This document shows, in pieces, positions 49,384-60,178 of a stretch of 64,000 nt of DNA (position 1 is the first letter of the stretch; every line of letters begins with the position of its first letter). Below the pieces are notes generated by a model, which saw only the letters and a program-made list of their open reading frames with translations, had not been told where the DNA came from and did no database searches. Where the stretch lies: contig JALOOO010000003.1 in NCBI GenBank assembly GCA_025454375.1, positions 1 through 64,000 on the forward strand, in the 5' to 3' direction. Both the position numbers and the translations under genes were made by a program. The stretch comes from Leptolyngbya sp. Prado105 (lineage in GTDB: Bacteria > Cyanobacteriota > Cyanobacteriia > Leptolyngbyales > Leptolyngbyaceae).

Positions 49384-49482
49384 GCGATCGAGATGATTGT
49401 TTGCATTAAAACAATTCCTGTGTTATTCTAATTTCATATAGTACGAATCCAAACAATCTAAATTCAAACTTTAGGAGGATTT

Positions 49483-50181
49483 ATGATTACGCTTCGCAGA
49501 GCAACCGATCGTGGACATGCAGATCACGGCTGGTTGAATTCGTATCACACGTTTTCGTTTGCGAACTACTACGATCCGGCGCACATAGGTTTCCGCAAGC
49601 TGCGCGTGATCAATGAAGACCGGGTCGCTGGTGGCGGGGGGTTTTCACCTCATTCTCATCGAGACATGGAGATTATTTCCTATGTTTTAGAAGGCGCATT
49701 AGAACATCAAGACAGCATGGGGACTCGTTCTGTCATTCGTCCGGGAGAAGTGCAACGCATGAGTGCTGGAACGGGTGTGACACATAGTGAGTACAACGCT
49801 TCAAAGACGGATACGGTTCACTTTCTGCAAATCTGGGTGATTCCAGAACAAGCAGGGTTAGAACCTGGATATGAGCAGAAGTTCTACACGCCAGAAGAAA
49901 AGCGTGGACAGCTTCGCCTGATTGCTTCTCAAGAGGGGCGAGATCGCTCAGTGACCGTGCATCAAGACCTGAATCTCTATGCCACGATCCTGGGTGAAGG
50001 TGAATCTTTGCAGCATGAACTGAACCTCGATCGACATCTCTGGGTGCAAGTGGTGCGCGGTCGTGCGATCGTCAATGGGGAAGTTCTGAATGCAGGAGAT
50101 GCTGTTTCGATCTCAGACGAATCGAAACTGGAATTAGTCGGGCAAGACTTGGCTGAAATTCTAGTGTTTGATTTGGCTTAG
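49483..50181 (+). CDS. Pirin family protein
   Basis: [26 protein letters not shown]-like region ([40 protein letters not shown]); [15 protein letters not shown]. Confidence 0.95.
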   Translation: [232 protein letters not shown]

Positions 50182-50269
50182 TGCTAGTACCAGAGTGATC
50201 CCGTGATGGCAAGGGGAAAGCTGGGACATTAGGGATGTCTAGCCTCCGTTAAATTTGGGACTGCGATCC

Positions 50270-50623
50270 TTACTTCGATCTCACAAGCACTAACCCAAGA
50301 CTCAAGACAATTAAGGCAACTAAAGCAAGCCAACCCGCATTCCGTCGAATCCAAACGCCGGACTGCATCTCGTATCGAGTCGGAGTACTGACGATCGGCA
50401 TCGTGACATTGTGATACATCGTGCATTCTCGTGCATCGGGTCGCTGGGGATAGTTACAAGAATCATCCGCATCATAAATACAGGTTTTGCAGAGCGATTC
50501 TTCTCCCGTTGCCCGATGCAGGACAATGCCGGGATGCCCGTATGCCTTGAGTGGAGTGCGACAGCGAGGACAGGCGATCGCATTGGATTGAATTGTTTGA
50601 CCACAGCGGGGACAATTTGCCAT
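50270..50623 (-). CDS. Zinc-ribbon domain membrane protein
   Basis: MANCPRCGQTIQSNAIACPRCRTPL...CKTCIYDADDSCNYPQRPDARECTMYHN, C-terminal helix. Confidence 0.8.
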   Translation of the reverse strand: MANCPRCGQTIQSNAIACPRCRTPLKAYGHPGIVLHRATGEESLCKTCIYDADDSCNYPQRPDARECTMYHNVTMPIVSTPTRYEMQSGVWIRRNAGWLALVALIVLSLGLVLVRSK

Positions 50624-50625
50624 CG

Positions 50626-50934
50626 TTACCGACCGTTGAATTTGCGAACTTGATATTCTTTTTGTTCTAGAAATGAGAAGCTCTGTCCCATTGCTTTGAC
50701 GAATCGTTGTTCTGTCTGTTCTAAAACCGAAGCTGGAACACTTTTCCAAGCTTCTTTCGTTTCCCAGTGAATGACCATTATAAGTTCCGATTCATCGTCA
50801 GGATTGAACCAGATTTCTTTTCCAACATAGCCCGGATAAGCTGAAAGTGTCGCTGTCCAAATTTCGGTATCTTTCTGAATATAAGTTTCTCTCAGTTCGA
50901 TCGGAACTTTCACTTTCAACCATTCGATTACCAT
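50626..50934 (-). CDS. TIGR03792-like family protein
   Basis: MVIEWLKVKVPIELRETYIQKDTEIWTATLSAYPGYVGKEIWFNPDD. Confidence 0.8.
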   Translation of the reverse strand: MVIEWLKVKVPIELRETYIQKDTEIWTATLSAYPGYVGKEIWFNPDDESELIMVIHWETKEAWKSVPASVLEQTEQRFVKAMGQSFSFLEQKEYQVRKFNGR

Positions 50935-51009
50935 AGTTCTACCCGCAGGGGAATGACACAACATTACCGTCCAAACTAGCTTAGATTCTAACGCTTTCGG
51001 GATGAGTGA

Positions 51010-51855
51010 GTGCGGATGAAGATGCAGGTTGGGGAGCAGTGGAAAACTGAGTTTACGGATTTAGTCCGAGGTGCATCCGGTGGCTTTTTATTCGGAATTC
51101 CGTTGCTCTACACGATGGAAGTTTGGTGGATTGGCTCCTATATCGGTCCGTTGAGAATGCTGTTGGCGCTCGTATTCACATTCTTAATTGTGTTTCTATT
51201 AAATCAATCGTTCGGTTTTAGATATGATACGGGCACAAAAACCTTCGATGCGGTCAAAGATGCGATCGAGGCTTTAGCGATCGGGATTGTCTGTAGTGGC
51301 TTGACTCTGATTTTACTGCAAGAAATCACGCTGAATGTTTCACTTTCAGGAGCGATTGGAAAGCTGATTTACGAAAGTGTGCCGTTTACGTTTGGGGTGG
51401 CGTTGGCAAATCAGTTGTTGGGCAGGGACGAATCGCGATCGGGCAATTCCAAGCATGGCAGTGCCACACTCTCAGACATTAGTGCAACCTTGATCGGGGC
51501 TATGATCATTGCGTTCAATATTGCACCGACTGATGAAATTCCGATGCTTGCTTCGGCAGTTACCGGAGGCTGGTTACTTGCCACGATGGGTGCTTCACTG
51601 TTGATTTCATACTGCATTGTATTTGCGGCGGGGTTTGGTCGGCAGACGCAACGATATCAGCATCAGGGTGTCTTTCAGCGTCCATGGGGAGAAACGATCG
51701 CGGCTTACCTCGTGTCGTTGTTTGCTGCAATGTTAATGCTCGCGTTCTTTCAAAAGCTGCATTTTGATGATCCGTGGCAGCTTTGGCTGAGATATACGAT
51801 TTTGTTGGGGTTACCTGCTTCCGTCGGCGGAGCAGCGGGACGGTTAGCGGCTTAG
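51010..51855 (+). CDS. TIGR02587-like membrane protein
   Basis: DLVRGASGGFLFGIPLLYTMEVWWIGSYIGPLRMLLALVF. Confidence 0.8.
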   Translation: MRMKMQVGEQWKTEFTDLVRGASGGFLFGIPLLYTMEVWWIGSYIGPLRMLLALVFTFLIVFLLNQSFGFRYDTGTKTFDAVKDAIEALAIGIVCSGLTLILLQEITLNVSLSGAIGKLIYESVPFTFGVALANQLLGRDESRSGNSKHGSATLSDISATLIGAMIIAFNIAPTDEIPMLASAVTGGWLLATMGASLLISYCIVFAAGFGRQTQRYQHQGVFQRPWGETIAAYLVSLFAAMLMLAFFQKLHFDDPWQLWLRYTILLGLPASVGGAAGRLAA

Positions 51856-51864
51856 GAGATTGAG

Positions 51865-52254
51865 ATGAAGGAAAAAACGCCACGATCGTGGGCTGAATGG
51901 GTGACGCTTGGCATTGCAAGTTCGATTTTGAGCGCAATTGCAGGCTTAGTGATTTATGTGTGGATGAGCGATCTCTATGAGCCACCTGCAATTGCCTTAG
52001 AACAAAATCTTGAGATTCGACAGACGGATGGCAAGTTCTATGTTCCCTTTGAGGTGACAAATACGGGTGGGGAAACCGTAGAATCGTTGCAGGTGATTGC
52101 CGAATTGAGGATCAACGACCAGATTGTTGAATCGGGAGATCAACAGTTTGATTTTTTGTCTAAGGATGAGAAGGAAGAAGGAGCATTTGTGTTTCAACGC
52201 GATCCGCGTCTAGGAAACTTGACGGTGAGAGTGGCAAGCTACAAAATTCCTTAG
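51865..52254 (+). CDS. TIGR02588-like protein
   Basis: SWAEWVTLGIASSILSAIAGLVIYVWMSDLYEPPAIAL; paired with the preceding TIGR02587-like gene. Confidence 0.8.
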   Translation: MKEKTPRSWAEWVTLGIASSILSAIAGLVIYVWMSDLYEPPAIALEQNLEIRQTDGKFYVPFEVTNTGGETVESLQVIAELRINDQIVESGDQQFDFLSKDEKEEGAFVFQRDPRLGNLTVRVASYKIP

Positions 52255-52278
52255 CACGATCGCGCATTGCATTGAATA

Positions 52279-53403
52279 CTAGTACAGTTCGTATTTCATT
52301 AACTGACAAGGCAGCGTCCCATTGTAAACGGCAAATCTTTGTGCCGATCGCAGTCCGATCGAGTGAGCAAGCTCTTTATTTCCACTCAGCACGAACGCAG
52401 TCCATCCTTTAAATTGCTGCTTCATGACATTGCCAAGCTGTTTGTAAAATGCACCCAGATCGCTATCGCGTCCGAGCCTTTCCCCATAAGGTGGATTGCA
52501 AAACAACACTCCGCTATCAGAAGGGGCGACCACCTCTTCTAAGCTAATCGTAGAGAAATACACGTGATTGGACACGCCGCAGTTTGTCGCATTGACGATC
52601 GCTTGTTCGATTACTTCTGGACTGCGATCGCTGCCCCAGATCGGCGCGGGGAGATTCTCTTGCTGGCTAGCTTCTGCAACCTCAATCAAGTTCTCAAGCA
52701 GAGGCAGATCTGCGTCTAGCCAAGTCTCAAAGCCAAATCGCTCCCGAAACAATCCTGGAGCAACATTCAGTGCTTTCAAACTCGCTTCTAATGGGAGCGT
52801 TCCAGACCCACAGAGCGGATCATAAAACATCTGCTCTGGTTGCCAGCCTGAGAGTTGAATCAATGCCGCCGCTAAAGATTCTTTCAGGGGAGCCGCCCCG
52901 ACTGCTGGGCGATATCCTCGACGATGCAAACTCTCACCTGAGCTATCGAGGCTAACCGTACATCTCTCTGGATCGATATGCACAGTAATCTGAAGATCAG
53001 GCGATTGAAGTTCGACATTGGAGCGATCGCCGAATCGATCTTGCTGCTGATCGACGATCGCATTTTTGACCTGAAGTGCTGTGAAATGTGTGTGATTGAG
53101 TGGCTTACTTTTCCCGGTTGCCTTCACCGCTAAAGTCATATCAGGTGTTAAATACAGCGACCAATCGATCGATTGCACTCCCTGATAGAGATCTTCTGCA
53201 TCCTCACAAGGAAACTCATGCAGCTTCATCAGAATCCGAAACGGCAATCTTGCCCAAAGATTGACCCGGTAGAGCAGCGTCAGATCGCCCACAAACGAAA
53301 CGCCACAAAATCCCGGCTCGATCGAGCTTGCACCCAACTGCTCTAATTCTTGTGCGGCAAGTGTTTCTAATCCGCGTGCGACGGTGGCAAAATATTGATT
53401 CAT
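52279..53403 (-). CDS. THUMP domain class I SAM-dependent RNA methyltransferase
   Basis: YFATVARGLETLAAQELEQLGA; FYDPLCGSGTLPLEASL; LFCNPPYGERLG. Confidence 0.95.
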   Translation of the reverse strand: MNQYFATVARGLETLAAQELEQLGASSIEPGFCGVSFVGDLTLLYRVNLWARLPFRILMKLHEFPCEDAEDLYQGVQSIDWSLYLTPDMTLAVKATGKSKPLNHTHFTALQVKNAIVDQQQDRFGDRSNVELQSPDLQITVHIDPERCTVSLDSSGESLHRRGYRPAVGAAPLKESLAAALIQLSGWQPEQMFYDPLCGSGTLPLEASLKALNVAPGLFRERFGFETWLDADLPLLENLIEVAEASQQENLPAPIWGSDRSPEVIEQAIVNATNCGVSNHVYFSTISLEEVVAPSDSGVLFCNPPYGERLGRDSDLGAFYKQLGNVMKQQFKGWTAFVLSGNKELAHSIGLRSAQRFAVYNGTLPCQLMKYELY

Positions 53404-53407
53404 TTGT

Positions 53408-54493
53408 TTAGAGCGCTTCTCTTACTAGCTGTGCCGTTCGCTCTGCACTATCAATGATCGCGATCGACGAGGCTTGCTGGCTCATTTTCTCTAAGCGATC
53501 GCGATCGTTCAAGAGTTCAAGGACAGATCTTTGAAGCTGCTCGGCACTGAGTTCGGCTTGTCGAAACATTTCACCTGCACCCGCTTTGACCATGACCATG
53601 GCATTAAAAGCCTGATGATCTTCTGCGGCAAATGGATAAGGAATCAAAATTGCAGGCGTTCCTGTGACGAGTAGTTCGGTCACCGTTCCAGCACCCGATC
53701 GACTAATGGCTAAATCGGCTCGTTGAAACAATGCCGCCATATTTTGATAAAACGGTAAGGCTAAATATTGGGGATGCTGCAAGCGCTTAACCTCAGGATC
53801 ATTTTCCCCAGTCAAATGCACGACCCAAGCTCCTTGCTCAAACCAGGCAAGCGCTGCTTCGCGCACCAGTTTGTTCATCCCGACTGCTCCTTGACTGCCT
53901 CCGACGACGACAATCAGCGGCACACCCTCAGGAATCGGTAAGTCAGAGAGTTCTGAATTTGTAAGAGATGCTCGAAACTGCGATCGTACAGGCGTTCCCA
54001 CCACAACGGTTTTTGCTTTGGGTAATGATTTGGCGGCGGCATCAAACCCGATCGCGACAACGCTACACCAGGGCGCAAAGAATCGTGTGACTTTACCCGG
54101 TAGCGCATTGGATTCATGCAAGATCACAGGCAACCCGAGCGATCGCGCAGCAATAATTGCAGGAGCAGAAATGTAGCCGCCTGTCGTCACAACGCCTGCA
54201 AATTTGCCGCGCTGAATGATTTGGCGGACTTGGCGAATCGAGTTGATCAAGCGAAATAAGATTTTGAACGTTCCGAAACCTAATTTTTGCTGGAAGCCTG
54301 CGACTGCAATTTTGTGCATCGGATAGCGATCGCCCACAAGCTGCGACTCTAAGCGATCGGGAACGCCCAACCATTCGATCTCGAATTCTGACAATTGTTC
54401 GGCGATCGCGAGTGCCGGAAAGACATGTCCTCCTGTCCCACTAGCAGCAATCAGAAGGCGGCGCGATTTTGACTGATTTGAAGAGGATTCCAC
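53408..54493 (-). CDS. murG: UDP-GlcNAc:lipid II N-acetylglucosaminyltransferase
   Basis: AASGTGGHVFPALAIAEQL; GVVTTGGYISAPAIIAAR; LAISRSGAGTVTELLVTGTPAILIPYPFAAEDHQ. Confidence 0.97.
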   Translation of the reverse strand: MESSSNQSKSRRLLIAASGTGGHVFPALAIAEQLSEFEIEWLGVPDRLESQLVGDRYPMHKIAVAGFQQKLGFGTFKILFRLINSIRQVRQIIQRGKFAGVVTTGGYISAPAIIAARSLGLPVILHESNALPGKVTRFFAPWCSVVAIGFDAAAKSLPKAKTVVVGTPVRSQFRASLTNSELSDLPIPEGVPLIVVVGGSQGAVGMNKLVREAALAWFEQGAWVVHLTGENDPEVKRLQHPQYLALPFYQNMAALFQRADLAISRSGAGTVTELLVTGTPAILIPYPFAAEDHQAFNAMVMVKAGAGEMFRQAELSAEQLQRSVLELLNDRDRLEKMSQQASSIAIIDSAERTAQLVREAL

Positions 54494-54565
54494 GGCAAAA
54501 TTAGGCAGATCACGAAGGGGATTTTACCGCACTGTGAGGGGAAAGGATGAATTAATTTAGTGAAC

Positions 54566-55138
54566 CTATTCTTCTTTCCCTTCAGACGGCAACCTCCGCC
54601 CCCGACGCTTCCGCGCTTCCATCGCTCGCTCTAAGAGCGTTAATAACCCAGGAGACTCTTCTTGAAGTGCCAGCAGTAACCGCTCTCCTTCCTCAACATC
54701 GCCCGGATCTTCACCCGTTTCCATCACGGTTTTCAACCGAGGCAGAGCTAGCTCATCGACGAGTTCTACTAAGCTATGCAAACAGCGATTAAACTGACGC
54801 TCGGTTAAAACTGCATCTTCTAGCGGAAACTCAATGATGGCGCGAATTTCACCGTCGGAGGGATCATACTCCCACTGCAACATTTTAGTTTCCCAGGAAA
54901 TGGCTAACATTGTTTGCAGAATGGCGGTCTTGTGCGGATGTTCCTGAACTCCAGCTAACACTCGTGGCGCAAACATCTCAAAGAATTCGCCCTCTTCGTC
55001 AAGCTGAATCACAATTAAAAAATCTTCTAAGTTTGAGCCAAATACCCCTGTCAGAATTCGACAGCCCTCTTCATCGATTCGGTATTTCCAGCCTTTTGTA
55101 TCGAGATAGCCTGCAATTTGTTTTAGAGTCGCTGCCAT
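54566..55138 (-). CDS. Conserved hypothetical (YbjN-like) protein
   Basis: MAATLKQIAGYLDTKGWKYRIDEEGCRILTGVFGSNLEDFLIVIQLDEEGEFFEMFAPRVL. Confidence 0.7.
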   Translation of the reverse strand: MAATLKQIAGYLDTKGWKYRIDEEGCRILTGVFGSNLEDFLIVIQLDEEGEFFEMFAPRVLAGVQEHPHKTAILQTMLAISWETKMLQWEYDPSDGEIRAIIEFPLEDAVLTERQFNRCLHSLVELVDELALPRLKTVMETGEDPGDVEEGERLLLALQEESPGLLTLLERAMEARKRRGRRLPSEGKEE

Positions 55139-55196
55139 AATAAATTCGTCTGAGGAGTTAACCTTGCTCAGTCTAGCGGGCAACGATACTCCCTTG

Positions 55197-55778
55197 TCAA
55201 CTTTGTCGATCGACGGCTTGATCGACTTGGTTTAATAATGCTTCAAGGCTAGTGGAATTTTCTAAAACAACATCGGCACGATCGCGTTTTTCTTGAATCG
55301 GCATTTGACTTTGAATTCTGGCTTCAGCCTGCTCTCGACTCAATTTTTCTCGCTGCATCAGGCGCTGAAGTTGCTGCTGCTCTGAACAAGAAATCACCCA
55401 AATTTCTGTCACCAAATCGGTCATTTCTGCTTCAAATAAGAGCGGAATTACAAAGACACTAGGGACAGTTGCTCGCAATCGCTCTGTTTCAAACACATGC
55501 CGCACATGGGGATGAATTTGCTGCTCTAACCAAGCTCGTTCAGCCGCATCCGAGAAAATAATTGTGCCTAAGCGCGATCGATCCAACGTTCCGTCGAGTC
55601 GAATCAGTTTAGAGCCGTAGCGATCAACAATTTGAGACAAAATCGGAGATCCGATAGCAACCGCATCTCTGGCGATCAGATCGGCATCGACGATCGGAAA
55701 ATGATGTGTGGTTGCAAGGTAATTTGAAACGGTCGTTTTGCCCATTCCAATCCCGCCTGTAATCCCAATCAGCCGCAT
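55197..55778 (-). CDS. coaE: Dephospho-CoA kinase
   Basis: MRLIGITGGIGMGKTTVSNYLA; VDADLIARDAV. Confidence 0.96.
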   Translation of the reverse strand: MRLIGITGGIGMGKTTVSNYLATTHHFPIVDADLIARDAVAIGSPILSQIVDRYGSKLIRLDGTLDRSRLGTIIFSDAAERAWLEQQIHPHVRHVFETERLRATVPSVFVIPLLFEAEMTDLVTEIWVISCSEQQQLQRLMQREKLSREQAEARIQSQMPIQEKRDRADVVLENSTSLEALLNQVDQAVDRQS

Positions 55779-55857
55779 CTGTCTTTCTCCTAGATCTCGA
55801 TTTTAGTGTAATCTTCAGGCTGAAGTTTCGATCGTTTTCTCTTGAAACCGTTTTCTC

Positions 55858-57483
55858 TTGAAACATTGGATGAGTCTGATTGCGGTTCTGATTGTGGGTG
55901 GGGTTTTGAGATTTTGGAACCTCGACTTGAAGCCGCTGTGGATGGATGAAGTGATTACTGCAATTTTTAGCTTTGGGCGGAATTATGGTGAGATTCCACT
56001 GGAGCAATTTTTTCGTGTTTCTGCGTTAGATCAGGTTTTTCAGTTGAAGGCGACAAGCTGCGCCAATATTGCTCAGACGGTTTCGACGCAATCTGTCCAT
56101 CCGCCTCTGTTTTTTTGCTGGATGCACCAGTGGTTGCAGATTGCGCCCGGAAATTGGATTTGGAAATTGCGATCGCTGAGCGCTCTTGCAGGCGTTGCCG
56201 CTATTTTTGGCATGTATTGGCTCAATCGTCTTGCATTCTCAGCCTCGGCAGGCGTTGCGGCAGGGTTGACGATGGCTGTCTCGCCGTTTGCGGTCTATCT
56301 GTCTCAGGAGGCGCGTCACTATACGGTTCCGATGCTGTTTGTGATTGTGGGATTGATGGGACTCGTCCGGATTGGGCAGGATTTGGTGCAGCAACGACGC
56401 GATCCGAAGATTTGGATGGGCTGGGTCTTGGCAAATGCGATCGGATTTTATGTGCATTACTTTTTGCTGTTAGCGATCGGGGCTGAGTTTTTTGCTTTGG
56501 CTGTGCTGCAAATGCGATTGCGTCCTGCGACAAAGTTTTGGTGGCGAACTTGGGGGGCAATTTTAGCCGCAGGGCTTGGAATCATTGCAATCTGTTTGCC
56601 CTGGTTGCCGACTTTTATCAGTCATATGACCCGACCAGAAACAGATTGGCTAGAAACTTCGCCCTCGGCATGGTGGAGTTTTTTAGCGCCTCTGTATCAG
56701 CTTGCAGCAGGATGGGTCGTGATGTTTGTCTCGTTTCCGGTTGAGTTTCAGCCGACTTGGATGATTGTGCTGTCTGCGCTATTGATGCTGAGCTTCAGTG
56801 GATGGTTGATTTACTGCGTTCTGCGAGGTTTAAAACGGCTGTGGCAGGAGGCGAACTGGGAAACGCTGATTTTGCTGAGCTTTGTCGGTGGGGTATTGCT
56901 GGAATTTTTAGCGATCGTCTATGTGCTAGGTAAGGATTTGACGCAAGTGCCACGATATAACTTTATTTACTATCCTGCGGTTTGTGCGTTGGTTGGGGCG
57001 AGTTTTTGGCGGCAGAGAGCTTCCTCGAAATGGATTTTATATAGTGTGGGTGCGCTAAGCTGTGTGTTTGTTATCTCGAACGTGGCTTTTCTCAAGCCTT
57101 ATACGCCCGATCGAGTTGCACAAAATATTGTGACGGGGACAGACTGCCGTGCGATCGTCATGAGCTACAACGATTTTCAGGATATTGCGTTGGGGATAGG
57201 ATTTGCCTTGGCAGTGCGATCAACTGAAACGCGATCGCCACAAATTTGCCCGCCTGCTCAGTTTGCATTTTTGTCTAAAACTCAATCAGACCCTGATATT
57301 TGGAACCGCTTATCAAATTTGCCTGCTGCAAAAGTGGGACAGGTTTGGGCGATTATGCCGGGTTTAAGACGAGCAGATTTCCCAAAAACGTTGAAGGTGC
57401 AGAATTCGGTCTGTACGCTGAATCCGGACTGGCAATATCGGATCGGGTTGCCTTATTCGGGATATCAATGTCGCAATCTCTAA
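55858..57483 (+). CDS. GT39-like integral membrane glycosyltransferase
   Basis: Many membrane helices; LRFWNLDLKPLWMDEVITAIFSFG (conserved acidic motif) and HPPLFFCWMHQW. Confidence 0.8.
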   Translation: MKHWMSLIAVLIVGGVLRFWNLDLKPLWMDEVITAIFSFGRNYGEIPLEQFFRVSALDQVFQLKATSCANIAQTVSTQSVHPPLFFCWMHQWLQIAPGNWIWKLRSLSALAGVAAIFGMYWLNRLAFSASAGVAAGLTMAVSPFAVYLSQEARHYTVPMLFVIVGLMGLVRIGQDLVQQRRDPKIWMGWVLANAIGFYVHYFLLLAIGAEFFALAVLQMRLRPATKFWWRTWGAILAAGLGIIAICLPWLPTFISHMTRPETDWLETSPSAWWSFLAPLYQLAAGWVVMFVSFPVEFQPTWMIVLSALLMLSFSGWLIYCVLRGLKRLWQEANWETLILLSFVGGVLLEFLAIVYVLGKDLTQVPRYNFIYYPAVCALVGASFWRQRASSKWILYSVGALSCVFVISNVAFLKPYTPDRVAQNIVTGTDCRAIVMSYNDFQDIALGIGFALAVRSTETRSPQICPPAQFAFLSKTQSDPDIWNRLSNLPAAKVGQVWAIMPGLRRADFPKTLKVQNSVCTLNPDWQYRIGLPYSGYQCRNL

Positions 57484-57768
57484 ATTGACTCAGTATCCGG
57501 GTCAATGCCAGACGATCGTCATTTTTCAGCGAAGACTTGCGATCGCTCGAAGCTGTTCCTCTGCCTGGATTGCGCGTTGTGTTGCGGCGGCTTCGGGGAG
57601 CGAGGGGATAATCCTCGTGGTTTGTGAGTGAGGTCTGAGGCGGGTAAAGAAGGCAGCAGTTTCCAATGACGATTTCGTTCGATCCTGGCTCTATTGCGCG
57701 ATTCTGAATCTTTTTCAAAATCTTTGTCGCCGAATTCGCACTTGTCTGCTATTCTAGGTAAGGCTTAG

Positions 57769-57849
57769 GCGGATGTGGCGGAATTGGTATACGCGCACGC
57801 TTGAGGTGCGTGTGGCATTGCCTTGCGAGTTCGAGTCTCGCCATCCGCA
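57769..57849 (+). tRNA. trnL-GAG: tRNA-Leu (GAG)
   Basis: GCGGATG acceptor pairs with CATCCGC; anticodon stem CACGC-TTGAGGT-GCGTG, anticodon GAG; T-arm GAGTTCGAGTCTC; long variable arm. Confidence 0.97.
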
Positions 57850-57860
57850 TGACAAGAAGA

Positions 57861-57894
57861 GAAGGAAGAGCCACATATCTTCCTTCTTTTTTTT
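57861..57894 (+). terminator. Rho-independent terminator of tRNA-Leu
   Basis: GAAGGAAGA-gccacata-TCTTCCTTC followed by T8. Confidence 0.9.
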
Positions 57895-57948
57895 GCAAAT
57901 TTTTCTAATTAGAATGAAAAGTGCAAGACTTTAGTCCCTTTTTTTCAG

Positions 57949-59262
57949 ATGACCCTCAAAGCTTTTCGTAGTGCTTGCCTTGATTTTGTTGCTAATCCTT
58001 TCTATGTGCCTGAATCGCGATCTGTCCGCTACATTGCTGATGCACTGCTGGTCTTAGAAGATGGCAAGGTCAAAGAACTGGGAGACTATGCCCAACTCAA
58101 AGACAGCTACCCAGAAATCGCGATCGAGTCCTACCCAAACTACTTACTTCTGCCCGGTTTTATTGACATTCACATCCATTTTCCTCAGACCGAAATGATT
58201 GCAGCTTACGGAGCGCAACTGCTGGAATGGTTGGAGAAATATACATTTCCGACAGAGCGACAGTTTAAGGACAAGTCTTACGCGGATACAATTGCGCCGC
58301 TGTTTGTCGATGAGCTTTTACGCAATGGCACAACGACTGCTGTTGTGCTAGCAGCGGTGTTTCCAGAATCAGCGGAGGCTTTGTTTGAAGAGTGCGATCG
58401 GCGAAACATGCGTATGATCATTGGCAAAGTGATGATGGATCGCAATGCGCCTGATTTTCTTCGGGATACGGCTGAATCATCTTATGCCGATAGTAAAGCG
58501 CTGATTGAGAAATGGCACAACAAAGGTCGCGCGCTCTACGCAGTCACGCCGCGATTTGCACCGACCTCGACTCCTGAGCAATTGACTTATGCAGGTCAGC
58601 TTTTAGCAGAATTTCCCGATGTTTACTTGCACACGCATCTTTCTGAAAATGTCAATGAGATTGCTTGGGTCAAAGAACTGTTTCCAGAGAACCAGACCTA
58701 TCTAGATGTCTATGATCAGTTTGGACTCGTGCGAGAACGATCGATATTTGCGCATTGCATTCATCTGAACTCAGCCGAATTTGAGCGCTTAGCAGCAGCA
58801 AAATCGACGATCGCATTTTGTCCGACCTCGAATACATTTCTAGGGAGCGGATTGTTCGATATTGAACGCACGATCGAGCAAAACGTGAAAATCGGCTTAG
58901 CAACCGATGTCGGTGGCGGTACAAGCTTTTCAATGCTCAAAACAGCGAGTGAAGCTTACAAAATTGCTCAACTCAAACAGCAAAAGCTTTCACCTTTTCA
59001 AGCCATTTACTTAGCAACCTTGGGAGGGGCAAAATCTCTCTGTTTAGACGACCGGATTGGTAGCTTTGAGGTCGGAAAAGAAGCCGATTTTATTTTAGTA
59101 GATCCGCGATCAACAAACATCATGGCACTTCGCAACCCTGAAACAGTGCCAACCAGCTTAGAAGAACTCTCAGATCGGCTCTTTAGCTTAATCATCATGG
59201 GAGACGATCGAGCCATTCATTCAACTTACATTTTGGGCGAACTTGCGCATCGAAGAAGCTGA
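57949..59262 (+). CDS. guaD: Guanine deaminase
   Basis: LPGFIDIHIHFPQTEMIAAYGAQLLEWLEKYTFPTE; HTHLSEN; ATDVGGGTSFSML. Confidence 0.95.
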   Translation: MTLKAFRSACLDFVANPFYVPESRSVRYIADALLVLEDGKVKELGDYAQLKDSYPEIAIESYPNYLLLPGFIDIHIHFPQTEMIAAYGAQLLEWLEKYTFPTERQFKDKSYADTIAPLFVDELLRNGTTTAVVLAAVFPESAEALFEECDRRNMRMIIGKVMMDRNAPDFLRDTAESSYADSKALIEKWHNKGRALYAVTPRFAPTSTPEQLTYAGQLLAEFPDVYLHTHLSENVNEIAWVKELFPENQTYLDVYDQFGLVRERSIFAHCIHLNSAEFERLAAAKSTIAFCPTSNTFLGSGLFDIERTIEQNVKIGLATDVGGGTSFSMLKTASEAYKIAQLKQQKLSPFQAIYLATLGGAKSLCLDDRIGSFEVGKEADFILVDPRSTNIMALRNPETVPTSLEELSDRLFSLIIMGDDRAIHSTYILGELAHRRS

Positions 59263-60105
59263 ATATAGCGCGATCGCAGCCCAAATCAACGTAAAAGTCG
59301 CCGCATGAATCGCAGTAAATGGCTCACGATAGAACAATACACCTAATGCAAGCTGAATACTCGGTGCAAGGTACTGAAAAAATCCCATCGTTGAAAGTCT
59401 CAATCGCTTAGCAGCATTGTTAAACCAGAGCAGCGGCAATGCCGTCACAATCCCACAGCCCATCAATAAGAGCGTGACATTCAAAGTCGTACCAAAGAAG
59501 CCCGTTTCTGCGACAAACCCATGCCCAACCCAGGCGAACGCGATAGGCAGTGCCAGTAATGTCTCGATTGTTAATCCAACAATTGGCGAAACGGTGATCA
59601 GCTTACGCAGCAAGCCATACATTGCAAACGAAAAAGCGAGAAAAAGGGCAATCCAAGGAACCTGTCCGAAATGCCAGACAAAATTACTGACTGCGATCGC
59701 TGCGATGAGAACAGCAAGCTTTTGACCTTGGTTTAACCGCTCTTTTAGGATCGCTGCTCCTAGAAGCACGCTGACTAGAGGGTTAATGTAATATCCCAAA
59801 CTCGTTTCAACGATGCGACTTGTATTGACCCCATAGATATACACGCCCCAATTGCAGGCGATCATCACAGTCGTAAGTAACAACGAAGCAATCAATTTTG
59901 GTGACTTCCAAACCTGCCAAAACTCTCGTTGTTGTTGTTGTATCCAAAGCAATCCCAATAGAAAAATCGCCGACCAAATAATCCGATGGCTGACCAATTC
60001 CACCGCAGGCACTTGAGTTAAAAATTTCCAATACACTGGAAACAATCCCCAAGCTGAATAGGCAAAGATTGCATAGATCACCCCAGTTTTCTCAGACTTG
60101 TTCAC
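59221..60105 (-). CDS. rarD: EamA family transporter RarD
   Basis: GVIYAIFAYSAWGLFPVYWKFLTQVPAVELVSHRIIWS; GFFQYLAPSIQLALGVLFYREPF. Confidence 0.95.
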   Translation of the reverse strand: MNKSEKTGVIYAIFAYSAWGLFPVYWKFLTQVPAVELVSHRIIWSAIFLLGLLWIQQQQREFWQVWKSPKLIASLLLTTVMIACNWGVYIYGVNTSRIVETSLGYYINPLVSVLLGAAILKERLNQGQKLAVLIAAIAVSNFVWHFGQVPWIALFLAFSFAMYGLLRKLITVSPIVGLTIETLLALPIAFAWVGHGFVAETGFFGTTLNVTLLLMGCGIVTALPLLWFNNAAKRLRLSTMGFFQYLAPSIQLALGVLFYREPFTAIHAATFTLIWAAIALYSASSMRKFAQNVS

Positions 60106-60178
60106 AGATCAAAACAGGTAACAGTAGGGTCATTATAACGATCGTGCTTTATCCTCAAGCTTCTATATTGGTACAGTC